Below are positions 15,529 to 24,346 of a stretch of DNA of 64,000 nt, in pieces; position 1 is the first letter of the stretch; each line of letters opens with the position of its first letter. The notes below the pieces were generated by a model. The model did not search any database. It saw only the letters and a list, made by a program, of their open reading frames with translations, and was not told the DNA's origin. This DNA comes from Pseudomonadota bacterium. Lineage in GTDB: Bacteria > Pseudomonadota > Gammaproteobacteria > Burkholderiales > Chitinibacteraceae. A program made the translations under genes and the position numbers. The stretch is from the NCBI GenBank assembly GCA_026399755.1, contig JAPLQI010000024.1, positions 1 through 64,000 on the forward strand, given 5' to 3'.

Positions 15529-16590
15529 TTATTTAACTTTTGGATCCAGCGCATCGCGCAGGGCATCAACCAACAAACTAAACGCCGTAACCAATACCGA
15601 CATCACCAAGGTAACAGCCAACATTTGCCACCAATAGCCTTGAACCAACTCAGCAGGTGTTTCTGCAAGAATAGAGCCCAAGCTCACTTGCCCAACCCCC
15701 ACCCCAAAACCTAAGAAAGAAAGAATCGCCTCGTATTTAATCAGCGCCACAGTCAGCAAAGAAAATTGGATCAGCAATAAATGGCTGATATTAGGCAAGA
15801 TATGCACAAACATACGACGAGCGTGGCTTGCACCAATTGCATCAGCTGCTTGAACATATTCGCGGTTTTTGAGCTTCATATATTCAGCCCGAACCAAACG
15901 ATAAGTCCCAGTCCAAGCAGTCAGTGCCATTACAAGAACAATGGTGGAAATACCCCGCCCAGCAACCGCCGCAAATGCTAGTAATAAAAGCATATCGGGA
16001 ACCGACGTAAAGACGCTATAAAACCACGTCAGCACATCATCAACTTTCCCGCCGAAATAACCAGATAAAGCCCCAAATACAGTACCCAGCGTCAAGGCTA
16101 GCAATGCACCTGAAATACCCACTAAAACGGAAACAGAAGCACCTTTAATTACTTTTTGAATCACATCACGACCACGGGTGTCGGCACCAAAAAATAAAGA
16201 TTTCAGCTTTTCTGGATCCTGCACAAAATACTTAGGAGCTTCACGTTTTGCCTCCGCAAGCTCTTTGGCAATCGGATCATCTTCGGCCTGCAAATAAACT
16301 GGCTTTTCTGTTGTACCCGCTAATTCTGCTAGCTCTTCTGGTGTGGGTGGAGGCAAAACATCATCGGCTGTCTGCGCCAGCCATGAAGGCGGCGCATAAG
16401 GAACGGCTCGCTCATCCGCCCAATTGCTCACCAACAGATTGCACCAGCCCCCCACAGACAGCAGCAGATATACAGCCACAATCCAGAAAGAAATAAAGCC
16501 AACTTTATTACGCTTAAGTCTTTGCCATCCTTGCCCCCAAAAACCGAGCGAAGGAATAAGCACATTATTATTTAATACGGTGGCAGTCAT
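15529..16590 (-). CDS. Peptide ABC transporter permease, DppC/YejE type
   Basis: 353-residue inner-membrane permease with the binding-protein-dependent transport signature in the C-terminal half (RLVRAEYMKLKNREYVQAADAIGASHARRMFVHILPN, the EAA loop). An N-terminal helix (FISFWIVAVYLLLSVGGWC) is followed by a long periplasmic loop rich in Pro and Glu (about residues 55-130), a feature of YejE-like permeases. About five more transmembrane helices follow. It pairs with the permease encoded 14 bp upstream. Confidence 0.92.
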   Translation of the reverse strand: MTATVLNNNVLIPSLGFWGQGWQRLKRNKVGFISFWIVAVYLLLSVGGWCNLLVSNWADERAVPYAPPSWLAQTADDVLPPPTPEELAELAGTTEKPVYLQAEDDPIAKELAEAKREAPKYFVQDPEKLKSLFFGADTRGRDVIQKVIKGASVSVLVGISGALLALTLGTVFGALSGYFGGKVDDVLTWFYSVFTSVPDMLLLLAFAAVAGRGISTIVLVMALTAWTGTYRLVRAEYMKLKNREYVQAADAIGASHARRMFVHILPNISHLLLIQFSLLTVALIKYEAILSFLGFGVGVGQVSLGSILAETPAELVQGYWWQMLAVTLVMSVLVTAFSLLVDALRDALDPKVK

Positions 16591-16603
16591 TTTAGTTTCC
16601 CGT

Positions 16604-17542
16604 TTATTTTAGTTGCACACGTGGATCGATAAGCTTGTAAACCAGATCCGCCAGCAAGTTAAAAATCATAGTCGCGATGGCGATATAAACTGTAATCGCC
16701 TTAATCACAGGGAAATCACTGCTATTTACCGATTTCACAACCTGTAAACCCATGCCGGGAATACTAAAAAATGTTTCTAGAACCAAAGCGCCTAATAGTA
16801 AATAAGGCAAAGATGACAATACCGATGTAACGACCGGAATTAAAGCATTACGCAATACATGCTTCATCATCACGGTCCGCTCAGATAGGCCTTTTGCTCT
16901 AGCAGTCCGCACATAATCATTGCCAATTTCATCGACAAAGAAACTACGATAAAACCGAATATTCGGCCCAAGAGAAACCATCAAACCCATTAACAATGGC
17001 AAAGGCACATAGAGCAATAAATTAGTCAGAGTGGAATCGCTCCAGCCACGTACAGGGAATAGCTCCATTTTATAAGCTAATAAGTATTGCCCACCCACGG
17101 CATAAACCAAAGCGCTTACGGACATTGCAACGGTACAAATAATCGTCAGAATGCGATCAGTCATACCACCACGGTAATAAGCCACGGTAGCGGCCAGCGG
17201 AATAGCAATTAATAGATCAACAAATAATAAAGATCCCATCAGTAACATAGATGGGCCAACACGGCTGGCAATCAATTCGTTCACAGGACGCTCTGTAGCC
17301 CATGAAGAACCAAAATCCATCGTTGCAACTTGCTTCACAAACAGCCAAAACTGCTCAGGCAAGGTTTTATCTAATCCTAATTGACTGCGGATATTAGCCA
17401 GTGTTTCACTACCTAGATTCTTGCCCGCAAGAATATAGGAAGGATCACCACCCACTACGTTAAATAAGATAAAAACCAGCAACATCACCCCAAATAAAGT
17501 GGGGATCATTTGCAAAATACGGCGTATTAAATAGGAGAGCAT
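16604..17542 (-). CDS. Peptide ABC transporter permease, DppB/OppB type
   Basis: 312 residues. Starts MLSYLIRRILQMIPTLFGVMLLVF, the standard first helix of DppB/OppB permeases, then GDPSYILAGKNLGSE, and has the EAA loop YVRTARAKGLSERTVMMKHVLRNALIPV and the C-terminal FFSIPGMGLQVVKSVNSSDFPVI. About six transmembrane helices. AAGGAATCTAC precedes the ATG. It forms the membrane channel with the DppC-type partner. Its length fits DppB rather than the longer E. coli YejB. Confidence 0.92.
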   Translation of the reverse strand: MLSYLIRRILQMIPTLFGVMLLVFILFNVVGGDPSYILAGKNLGSETLANIRSQLGLDKTLPEQFWLFVKQVATMDFGSSWATERPVNELIASRVGPSMLLMGSLLFVDLLIAIPLAATVAYYRGGMTDRILTIICTVAMSVSALVYAVGGQYLLAYKMELFPVRGWSDSTLTNLLLYVPLPLLMGLMVSLGPNIRFYRSFFVDEIGNDYVRTARAKGLSERTVMMKHVLRNALIPVVTSVLSSLPYLLLGALVLETFFSIPGMGLQVVKSVNSSDFPVIKAITVYIAIATMIFNLLADLVYKLIDPRVQLK

Positions 17543-17567
17543 GTAGATTCCTTCGTTTAGTTAGGGC

Positions 17568-19358
17568 TTATTTCTGGATATCAAGATAACGCCAGAGGCT
17601 ACCTAATTGCGGATGCATCTTCACACCCTTTACCCAGTTGTGATAAACGCCATTTCTAATTCTGGTATCAGAGAAAATAATCGGCCCATCAGCAGCTACA
17701 ATTTTATTCATTTTCTGATATAGCGCTTCACGCTCTGGACTATCTGCCATGCTTTCGGTCTTGGCATACATCGCATCATACTTTTCAGATTTGTAGCAGG
17801 CATTATTGGTCTGCCCAATATTCTTACCTGCCAACAACTGCATAAAGTTGCTGCCATCAGGAAAATCCGCTCCCCACGCTGAACCATTAATCATATATTG
17901 GCACTCATTCATAGCCTTTAATGTTTCATTAAAGGGTAGCGCCTTAAACTGTACTTTGATTTTAATTCGATCAAAAGCCTTCTTCCAGTATTCATCCCAC
18001 TGCCGTCCAATCGCCCCTTCATTAGACATAAAATCAATAAGTAGCGGATGACCACCAGGCAGAGTACGATAACCATCGCCACCAATTTTATAATTAAATT
18101 TCTCTAATAATGCATTAGCCAGCGCAGGATTATATTCAGATGCCAGTTTATATTCTGGACGATGCCCTACAACCCCATTAGGAATTAAATATTGCATGCG
18201 AACAGCCTGATTACGGCGAATATCTCGGATTGATTCATTAAAATCAAAAGACATCCCAATAGCACGACGTAATGCAATTTTTTCTTTACTAAAGCCACCA
18301 ACCACAGGATCCTGCATATTAAAGTGGTAATAAGTCACCTCAGGGGATAACTTGCGCTTTAACTCAATCCCTTGTGCTTTTAATTTTGACTTTAACTCTG
18401 CGCGCAACGGATTATTTGGATCCATCACCAAGGCTTGCCTTGTAACGGGCTGTGGCAAACTCGGATTTTCAATCAAAAGATCAATTTCTCCGCCCTTAAA
18501 GGCCAGCCAAGTCGGCTGCTCTTCAGTAATGACGGAAATTTCAATCTGGCCAATTTGTGGAATGGTTTTACCATTCATTTCACGTGCAATTTGCTGATCT
18601 TCTTTATCATTACCAGGCTGGTAATTAAATACTTCTTTACGGAAATTAGGATTTGCAACCAGTGAAGTATGAACACTTGGCTTCCAGTCTTTCAACATAT
18701 ATGGGCCAGTACCCACCGGATGAGCATGCGTGTCGCTACCATAAGCTTCAATCACTTCACGAGCAACAGCACCAAATTGCGGCATGGCCAACACATAAAG
18801 CAGGCTTGGATATGCCTCTGTTGTCGTTAATTGCAAAGTATAACGGTCTAATACACGAATACCCTCAATAGGAGTATCGTAATCAAGGCGACCTTTACTT
18901 GCTTTTTTAACTAAATCATCAATACCAATAAATTTACCCGATACCAAATAAGCCTGTGGTGATCTTAATTGTGGATCAACCATACGCTTAATCGAATAGG
19001 CGTAATCTTCTGCAGTTAACTCTCGTTTCTTACCTTTAAATGCAGCGTCGGGTGCAAAGAAAATCCCTTTTTTTAAATGAAACGTAAAGGTCTGATTATT
19101 TTCACTAACCGCTGGCATCGCGGTCAAAACATTAGGAATAAGCTTGGCTGGGCGAGCAAGATAATCATAGGTTAAAAGAGGATCAAGCAGATTTTCATAT
19201 ACCATGTTGGCGTAGGCATCTGATGTTTTTGCTGGATCATACCCCGATTCCGGCGCATTAAATGCCACTCTTAATACCTTATTCATATCCGCCGCAGCTA
19301 ACACCGGCTGGCTAAATAGCGCCCCCGCTATGGCGATGCTTAATAGTTTTTTCATCAC
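17568..19358 (-). CDS. Peptide ABC transporter periplasmic substrate-binding protein (SBP_bac_5)
   Basis: 596 residues with an N-terminal signal peptide (MMKKLLSIAIAGALFSQPVLAA) and an SBP_bac_5 domain: LRVAFNAPESGYDPAKTSDAYANMVYENLLDPLLTYD, FHLKKGIFFAPDAAF, AEDYAYSIKRMVDP, and HPVGTGPYMLKDWKP. Family members bind oligopeptides, dipeptides or nickel; the exact ligand is not predictable. First gene of the four-gene transporter operon; GAGGAG precedes the start. The exported peptidase gene lies 90 bp upstream on the same strand, suggesting joint use of peptides. Confidence 0.92.
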   Translation of the reverse strand: MMKKLLSIAIAGALFSQPVLAAADMNKVLRVAFNAPESGYDPAKTSDAYANMVYENLLDPLLTYDYLARPAKLIPNVLTAMPAVSENNQTFTFHLKKGIFFAPDAAFKGKKRELTAEDYAYSIKRMVDPQLRSPQAYLVSGKFIGIDDLVKKASKGRLDYDTPIEGIRVLDRYTLQLTTTEAYPSLLYVLAMPQFGAVAREVIEAYGSDTHAHPVGTGPYMLKDWKPSVHTSLVANPNFRKEVFNYQPGNDKEDQQIAREMNGKTIPQIGQIEISVITEEQPTWLAFKGGEIDLLIENPSLPQPVTRQALVMDPNNPLRAELKSKLKAQGIELKRKLSPEVTYYHFNMQDPVVGGFSKEKIALRRAIGMSFDFNESIRDIRRNQAVRMQYLIPNGVVGHRPEYKLASEYNPALANALLEKFNYKIGGDGYRTLPGGHPLLIDFMSNEGAIGRQWDEYWKKAFDRIKIKVQFKALPFNETLKAMNECQYMINGSAWGADFPDGSNFMQLLAGKNIGQTNNACYKSEKYDAMYAKTESMADSPEREALYQKMNKIVAADGPIIFSDTRIRNGVYHNWVKGVKMHPQLGSLWRYLDIQK

Positions 19359-19448
19359 CGTCTCCTCTTTTAATCAATGCAATGGCGAATTGATCAATTT
19401 TTTAAATAGAAAAATTCGCCCTAATCTAAATAAATAGCCAAATGGCGT

Positions 19449-21491
19449 TTATTGCTTAGCCGTCTTTGTAGATGCGCCACGCTGGCCGGTAATCTCTTGA
19501 AAGAAGGCATCGGAATTAGGCTTGCGGCCAATAAATTCTTCAACTAACTCCATCGCTGGGCGCTGGCCGCCATTTTCTAAAATCAGCTCGCGGTAACGCT
19601 TGCCCTGCTTTACATCCATCACATTGCTGCCATAAGCCGACAACATATCTAGCGCTAAGACTTCAGACCACATATAGCCGTAATAGCCTGCTGCGTAGCC
19701 GCCCACGATATGACCAAAGGTGCCTGGAAACTCTGTGCCAGCGACATAGCCCAGCGGTGTTTTGCCTTCCATCTCTTGCCATACTGCCTGTGGATCGCCC
19801 GCATCCGCAGCGGCCAAGGCCATGTCGTAAGCGGAGTACAGACCTTGGCGAGCGTATTTCAGGCCACGGCCAAAGCGACGCGCATCATCCATTTTGGCGA
19901 TCAATTTAGGATCAATCGGCTTGCAGCTTGAACAAGTGGCGTTAAACAGAGCCCCTGCTTCAGGGCGACGCGCCCATTCTTCAAACATTTGTGATGGCGC
20001 TTCAACAAAATCACGCTTCACCGAAGTGCCTGCCTGCATGGTGTAACGTGTTTTAGACAACACGCCATGCATAATGTGGCCAAATTCGTGGTAAAGCGTT
20101 TCTAATTCATCCTGATTAAAGCCTTCGCGGCTAAAGTTGGTGACTAAAACGCTAACTGGCGTTTGCCCGCTTAACGTGCTTACACCGCGCACAGGGAAAG
20201 CCGCCGCATGCTTGTATTTGCCATCACGCGGGAATAGATCGAGGTAAAAACTAGAAAGGTATTTTTTGCTTGTGCGATCAAATACATCGTAAGCGCGCAC
20301 ATCTTTATGCCATGCTTTTAATTTGGCATTCGGGCGGAAATCAACGCCATATAGCGTGCCGGTGACATTCATCATCCAAGCAATGGTCGGCTCAGTCGGA
20401 AATTGCTCACGCACTTGTTTTTGATCGAGCTGATAACGGCTGGCTTTAAGCTGCTCTTCATAAAACTGCACATCCCAGCGCTTTAATACGCTATCGGCCT
20501 TGCCGGTGAAGCGAGCTTTTTCTTGGCGAAGCTCTTCGATATCTGATTTTTCTAAAGTGGCAACACGGGCTTGCACATCGGCAAGGAAGGTATTAACCGC
20601 TTCTGGCGTGGCGGCCATTTTATTGCGAACTGCAAACGCGGCATAACTTGGGTAGCCGGTGAGTTGGGCAATTTGTTTTCTTAATTCAACCACTTCTTTT
20701 AAGATTTGCAAATTGGCCGCGCCGCCAATTTTCATGCGGCCGGTGTAATAGCGCTCACGCGTCGTTTCGTTTTCTGCGTAGCCCATTACCGCATCAATTT
20801 CTGGGTAATCAAAACCCAATACATAGAGGCCAGCTGCATCTTTTTTAGCCGTTTCTAAAAAGCTGGCTGAAACACCTTTTAATTCAGCGACGCTAAAGCT
20901 GATTCTGGCTTGGTTATCGCGCATATTGCGGGAGAAATCTTGTTGCAGCTTTTCTATTTTATTGAAAATAGCCGCTAATTCAGTGCGCTTTTCTTTTGGT
21001 AAATTAACACCACGATCTTCAAAATTACTGAGTAAATCAGCACGGGCTTCAGAATCAATTGCGTCGAGTGATTTAAGCGCTTTAAAGCGGCTATATAGTG
21101 CTTCACTTTGTAAAACATCGCTTAATAATGCCGACATTTTTAAATTGCAGGCGTCCGCCGCCGCGCGCACAGTGGCGGAAGGGCTAACTTCAGAAAGTAA
21201 ACCCGCTGGGCCACCAATTTGATCTAACGCTTGATTAATTCGATTCCATTCACCCAAGGTATTAGCTACGCTGACCTTGGCTAATGGTGTTTTCTCTAGG
21301 GCATTAATCTTCGTTTTAGCCTGAGCAATTGATTGCTGACATAGCCGCGCCATTTCTGCTGCATTCGGCACCACTAATGCACCATTGGTGGCCGCAAATA
21401 ATGGAGTAGAAGCAAATAATGCGGTGAGGCAAATAGCTATTGTTTTCAATTTATTCCCCAGCTGTAAAATTAAATCACTTGTAGCGTGCAT
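19449..21491 (-). CDS. Exported M3-family metallopeptidase (oligopeptidase A/Dcp-like)
   Basis: Zinc metallopeptidase with the M3 active-site motif HEFGH (His468, Glu469, His472 of the long frame) within DELETLYHEFGHIMHGVLS, and the M3 segments YAAFAVRNKMA, SSFYLDLFPRDGKYKHAAAF and YLDxF-like SFYLDLFPR. Unlike cytosolic OpdA it has an N-terminal signal sequence. The coordinates give the longest ATG frame, but a TTG at 21449, preceded by GGGGA, would start MKTIAICLTALFASTPLFA, a textbook signal peptide; I regard it as at least equally likely. Cleaves short peptides in the periplasm, fitting the adjacent peptide importer. Confidence 0.9.
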   Translation of the reverse strand: MHATSDLILQLGNKLKTIAICLTALFASTPLFAATNGALVVPNAAEMARLCQQSIAQAKTKINALEKTPLAKVSVANTLGEWNRINQALDQIGGPAGLLSEVSPSATVRAAADACNLKMSALLSDVLQSEALYSRFKALKSLDAIDSEARADLLSNFEDRGVNLPKEKRTELAAIFNKIEKLQQDFSRNMRDNQARISFSVAELKGVSASFLETAKKDAAGLYVLGFDYPEIDAVMGYAENETTRERYYTGRMKIGGAANLQILKEVVELRKQIAQLTGYPSYAAFAVRNKMAATPEAVNTFLADVQARVATLEKSDIEELRQEKARFTGKADSVLKRWDVQFYEEQLKASRYQLDQKQVREQFPTEPTIAWMMNVTGTLYGVDFRPNAKLKAWHKDVRAYDVFDRTSKKYLSSFYLDLFPRDGKYKHAAAFPVRGVSTLSGQTPVSVLVTNFSREGFNQDELETLYHEFGHIMHGVLSKTRYTMQAGTSVKRDFVEAPSQMFEEWARRPEAGALFNATCSSCKPIDPKLIAKMDDARRFGRGLKYARQGLYSAYDMALAAADAGDPQAVWQEMEGKTPLGYVAGTEFPGTFGHIVGGYAAGYYGYMWSEVLALDMLSAYGSNVMDVKQGKRYRELILENGGQRPAMELVEEFIGRKPNSDAFFQEITGQRGASTKTAKQ

Positions 21492-21560
21492 GCCGATAGA
21501 ACAGGCCCCACTTTAAGTGGCGATTGAAGTGTTGTGTGTGGTGTTGGGCAAAGCAGAAGA

Positions 21561-21585
21561 GCTGAGCACGCTAAGCGTACTCAGC
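21561..21585 (-). terminator. Hairpin ending the tonB-exbB-exbD-exbD operon
   Basis: GCTGAGTACGC and GCGTGCTCAGC (minus strand) pair across a TTA loop with a single mismatch, starting 9 bp after the second exbD stop. The following sequence TCTTCTGCTTTG is only moderately T-rich, so termination strength is uncertain. Confidence 0.55.
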
Positions 21586-21593
21586 TTAAAAGA

Positions 21594-22013
21594 TCACTGC
21601 ATAAATTGTTCGTGACCCACAATACCGATTTTCTTTACACCTAAGCGCTGCGAGCTGGCTAATACCATGGCTACCGCTTCATAATTTGCATCTTTATCAG
21701 GGCGAATATGAAACTCTGGCTGCTTCGCTTTTTGAGCTGCATCAGATAGATTTTTTTCTAATTCAGCACGATTAGCTAAAGGAACACCTGCCCAGGAAAT
21801 AATATTATTACTACCAATATCAATCTGGACGACTTCAGGCTTTTCAGTCACCGCTGAAGGTGAATTAACCGGCATATCCAATTTAACTGCATGCGTTTGA
21901 ATTGGGATGGTGATAATCAGCATAATCAGCAAAACCAACATCACGTCAATCAATGGCGTGGTGTTAATTTCCATCATCATATCATCGTCATTACCACCGA
22001 TTTGCATTGCCAT
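21594..22013 (-). CDS. exbD: ExbD/TolR-family biopolymer transport protein, second copy
   Basis: 139 residues. A short cytoplasmic N terminus (MAMQIGGNDDDMMMEINTTPLIDVMLVLLIMLIITIPI) leads into one transmembrane helix; Asp in PLIDVMLVLLI is the conserved proton-pathway residue of ExbD/TolR. The C-terminal periplasmic domain ends with FHIRPDKDANYEAVAMVLASSQRLGVKKIGIVG. Partner of ExbB in driving TonB. Two tandem exbD genes are common in beta- and gammaproteobacterial TonB systems; the copies share the fold but differ clearly in sequence. 95 bp separate them. Confidence 0.92.
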   Translation of the reverse strand: MAMQIGGNDDDMMMEINTTPLIDVMLVLLIMLIITIPIQTHAVKLDMPVNSPSAVTEKPEVVQIDIGSNNIISWAGVPLANRAELEKNLSDAAQKAKQPEFHIRPDKDANYEAVAMVLASSQRLGVKKIGIVGHEQFMQ

Positions 22014-22108
22014 AATCGTTCTCCAAAGCGCGTTTACTTTGTCTATCAGTACTAAAAGGACAGCGATTTAAATGATATAAACCGCTGCCCTGCACTTATA
22101 TACAGCTA

Positions 22109-22543
22109 TTAGTTTCTAGCCGGTGGCTCGGTAATAAAAGCGATTTTTACAATACCCGCTCTTTGTACCGCTAAAACAATTCGACCTACCGAGCTATATT
22201 TTGAAGTCATATCGCCACGAATATGGATCTCTGGTTGCGGATCCATTTTTGCAACTTTCACCAAGCGAGCCAGTAATTCTTCATCTGACTTTACCGGGCT
22301 GATATTCCAAAAAATATTACTATGATCATCCACGCCCAAAATAATATTCTCAGGCTTGGTTTGCGTCGGAATATTGACTTCTTTTGGCAGCGTCAATTTA
22401 ATCGTTTGCGTTACAACTGGAATAGTGATCAAAAAGATAATTAACAGTACCAACATCACATCCACTAAGGGCGTGGTGTTAATGGCTGAGATCACATCTT
22501 CCTCTTGGCTAGATGGCCTCTGTCCTGGACGCAAGTAGCTCAT
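22109..22543 (-). CDS. exbD: ExbD/TolR-family biopolymer transport protein, first copy
   Basis: 144 residues with the ExbD layout: cytoplasmic start with EEDVISAINTTPLVDVMLVLLIIFLITIPVV (one transmembrane helix with the conserved Asp) and a periplasmic domain ending PEIHIRGDMTSKYSSVGRIVLAVQRAGIVKIAFIT. Forms the proton channel with ExbB and energises TonB. It starts 5 bp after the exbB stop codon, so the two are tightly linked. The 95-bp gap before the second exbD contains no gene. Confidence 0.92.
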   Translation of the reverse strand: MSYLRPGQRPSSQEEDVISAINTTPLVDVMLVLLIIFLITIPVVTQTIKLTLPKEVNIPTQTKPENIILGVDDHSNIFWNISPVKSDEELLARLVKVAKMDPQPEIHIRGDMTSKYSSVGRIVLAVQRAGIVKIAFITEPPARN

Positions 22544-22548
22544 GATAA

Positions 22549-23286
22549 TTACTTAGGTGTGCTAAGCAGATTGGTGTGCAAGCGAGCAGCCACGGTGTGA
22601 ACCATTTCTACTACCAGCTTATTACGACGCACCAACCAGTTGTAACCCAGTACCGCAGGTACGGCTACAGCCAAACCAATCGCAGTCATGATCAAAGACT
22701 CACCCACTGGGCCTGCCACTTTATCGATCGATGCTTGACCAGAAATACCAATTGCTGTCAGCGCGTGGTAAATACCCCATACCGTACCGAACAGACCAAC
22801 GAAAGGTGCAGTAGAACCCACAGTTGCAATTACAGACATGCCGGCTTGCATTTGGCTACTTGCATTAGCAGCAGCATCGTAAGTGGCCATTGAAACCCAA
22901 GTATTCAGGTCAACGTTTTTGCTTAATTCACCGTGATGCTCACTTGCCGCATTCGCGCCAGCATGTGCTACGGAGCTGTAAATACCGTCGTCTTTCAAAA
23001 CTTTTGTCTTAGCCAGCAACTCAGGACCGCGTGCTTTGAGCAACTCACGACCTAATTTAATCAGGCGACGCTGATCCAGAATCTTAACGATCGCCACGTA
23101 CCAAGTAGCAGCCGACATGGTCAGCAAAATCACCAAAGTACCACGGGCAACGATGTCACCCTGAGCCCACAATGCTTCAAGCCCGTATGGGTTTGCAACA
23201 GCAACGGTGGTATTCGCCAATACTGGCATTGCACATGCAGCAGCAGCGGCTGCAAACATAAAGAATTGGCGGGAGAACTTAGCCAT
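22549..23286 (-). CDS. exbB: ExbB/TolQ/MotA-family proton channel protein
   Basis: 245 residues. An N-terminal hydrophobic, Ala-rich segment (MAKFSRQFFMFAAAAAACAMPVLA) looks like a signal or extra first helix, followed by the MotA/TolQ/ExbB domain with three helices: IVARGTLVILLTMSAATWYVAIV, MSVIATVGSTAPFVGLFGTVWGIYHAL, and GPVGESLIMTAIGLAVAVPAVLGYNWL. The APFVGLFGTVWGI and GLAVAVPA stretches are family hallmarks. Forms the ExbB pentamer around ExbD in the inner membrane. It lies 33 bp after tonB. Confidence 0.94.
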   Translation of the reverse strand: MAKFSRQFFMFAAAAAACAMPVLANTTVAVANPYGLEALWAQGDIVARGTLVILLTMSAATWYVAIVKILDQRRLIKLGRELLKARGPELLAKTKVLKDDGIYSSVAHAGANAASEHHGELSKNVDLNTWVSMATYDAAANASSQMQAGMSVIATVGSTAPFVGLFGTVWGIYHALTAIGISGQASIDKVAGPVGESLIMTAIGLAVAVPAVLGYNWLVRRNKLVVEMVHTVAARLHTNLLSTPK

Positions 23287-23319
23287 GATTTACTCCATTC
23301 GTTTAGGTGAGGGTCTTAA

Positions 23320-23970
23320 TTATTCTGAATCAAGTTTGAAAGAAAGCTCTTGCTCGAAAATCGTATCCGGCTTGCAGTGATTACCCTGTAATGACTGCTT
23401 AGCCGCTTGTAAAAACTGACTACGGAAAGAAGGGGGAATCCCGCTAGAAAACTTAGAGCTAATAATCTCAGCCAGTTTTCCTTCACCATTCGTCTTGTAA
23501 ACCAGAGTAACCACACCACTGATATCTTCACTCAAGGCTTTACGCGGAAACTCAAGCCCACCAAATTTACTGCAATTTCCTGCCGTTGAAATCGGGCCAG
23601 CAGGCGCGGCGACAGGAGCGGCAGTTGCCTGAGGTACAGCAGGAGCAGAAGGTGCTTTAACTTCCGAAGTTGCCTGAACCGTGTTCGTCGACTGGGTTGT
23701 CGGTGCAACGATAGGGGGCGGAACGTAAGCCGGCTGCTGCTGAGGAGGTGGAGGAGCGGTGTCCTTAATCACTTTCTCAATTTTTGGCGGCGGCGGTGGC
23801 GGCGGTGGTGGCTCACTAATCACAGCCACTTCAACCTTCTGCTCAATGATCTTAACTAGATTTTTGCCTAGACCGGTAAGCAAGGCATAGGCTACGAGCA
23901 CATGCAAGGCAGCCACTCCAGCCAAGCCCACTGCACGACGATCACGTGCGTTCTGGCCAAAAGCTTCCAC
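23320..23970 (-). CDS. tonB: Energy transducer TonB
   Basis: 216 residues starting from GTG at 23970, which has AAAGGAG at 6 bases upstream. One N-terminal transmembrane helix (AVGLAGVAALHVLVAYALLTGL), then a Pro-rich periplasm-spanning linker (nine consecutive Pro at about 55-63, PPPPQQQPAYVPPP later), and a C-terminal TonB domain (CSKFGGLEFPRKALSEDISGVVTLVYKTNGEGKLAEIISSKFSS). It carries proton-motive energy from ExbB/ExbD to outer-membrane receptors such as the one encoded upstream. First gene of the operon. Confidence 0.93.
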   Translation of the reverse strand: MEAFGQNARDRRAVGLAGVAALHVLVAYALLTGLGKNLVKIIEQKVEVAVISEPPPPPPPPPKIEKVIKDTAPPPPQQQPAYVPPPIVAPTTQSTNTVQATSEVKAPSAPAVPQATAAPVAAPAGPISTAGNCSKFGGLEFPRKALSEDISGVVTLVYKTNGEGKLAEIISSKFSSGIPPSFRSQFLQAAKQSLQGNHCKPDTIFEQELSFKLDSE

Positions 23971-24146
23971 TATGCTCTCCTTTAAATAGATTCACGAAAT
24001 AACTTAATAAAACAATTAAGCAAGCACACTAACAAGATACCCTAATAGAAAATTTTTTTTCACTAGGGTTTTCTCTAACTAATTGAAAATAAAATTCGCA
24101 AAGTATATTTTCAAAAAACAAAACAAATATGTACTACTCAGCCATA

Positions 24147-24176
24147 TGTCTATTTATTTTCAGGAAAATTTGTCAA
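24147..24176 (-). promoter_or_regulatory. tonB: Weak candidate promoter for the tonB operon
   Basis: Perfect -35 box TTGACA at 24171-24176 (minus strand), 18-bp spacer, TAGACA at 24147-24152 as a three-of-six -10 box. About 175 bp upstream of the tonB start. Offered only because no better pair is visible in the gap. Confidence 0.3.
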
Positions 24177-24309
24177 TTACAAATTAACGATAAATCCCAC
24201 AAAAAACGCAGCCACTCACACAGCATAAACACAAAATACCAACACTCAAAAAATGAATAGTTATATCGTTATACTAGGCAAAGAATGCCCAATAGAACGG
24301 ACAGCTAAA

Positions 24310-24335
24310 TCCTGTGAGGACAATGCCTCACAGGA
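24310..24335 (-). terminator. Terminator of the TonB-dependent receptor gene
   Basis: TCCTGTGAGG and CCTCACAGGA pair perfectly (10 bp) around a 6-base loop, starting 12 bp after the receptor stop codon; the minus-strand continuation is TTTAGC. Confidence 0.7.
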
Positions 24336-24346
24336 AATACTATTTT

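Larger units (their letters stand above)
23971..24346. other. 376-bp AT-rich gap between tonB and the TonB-dependent receptor gene
   Basis: No gene is seen. It holds the receptor terminator (24310-24335) and presumably the tonB promoter. A candidate minus-strand promoter is TTGACA at 24171-24176 with TAGACA 18 bp downstream (24147-24152); the -10 match is poor. I searched by eye for a Fur-box-like GATAATnATT pattern and did not find a convincing one. Confidence 0.6.

Noticed and set aside
23750-23820. GGC/GGT triplet-rich tract in tonB as a possible phase-variable simple repeat
   Set aside because: It encodes the expected poly-proline linker of TonB with mixed codons; not a uniform slippage-prone repeat.
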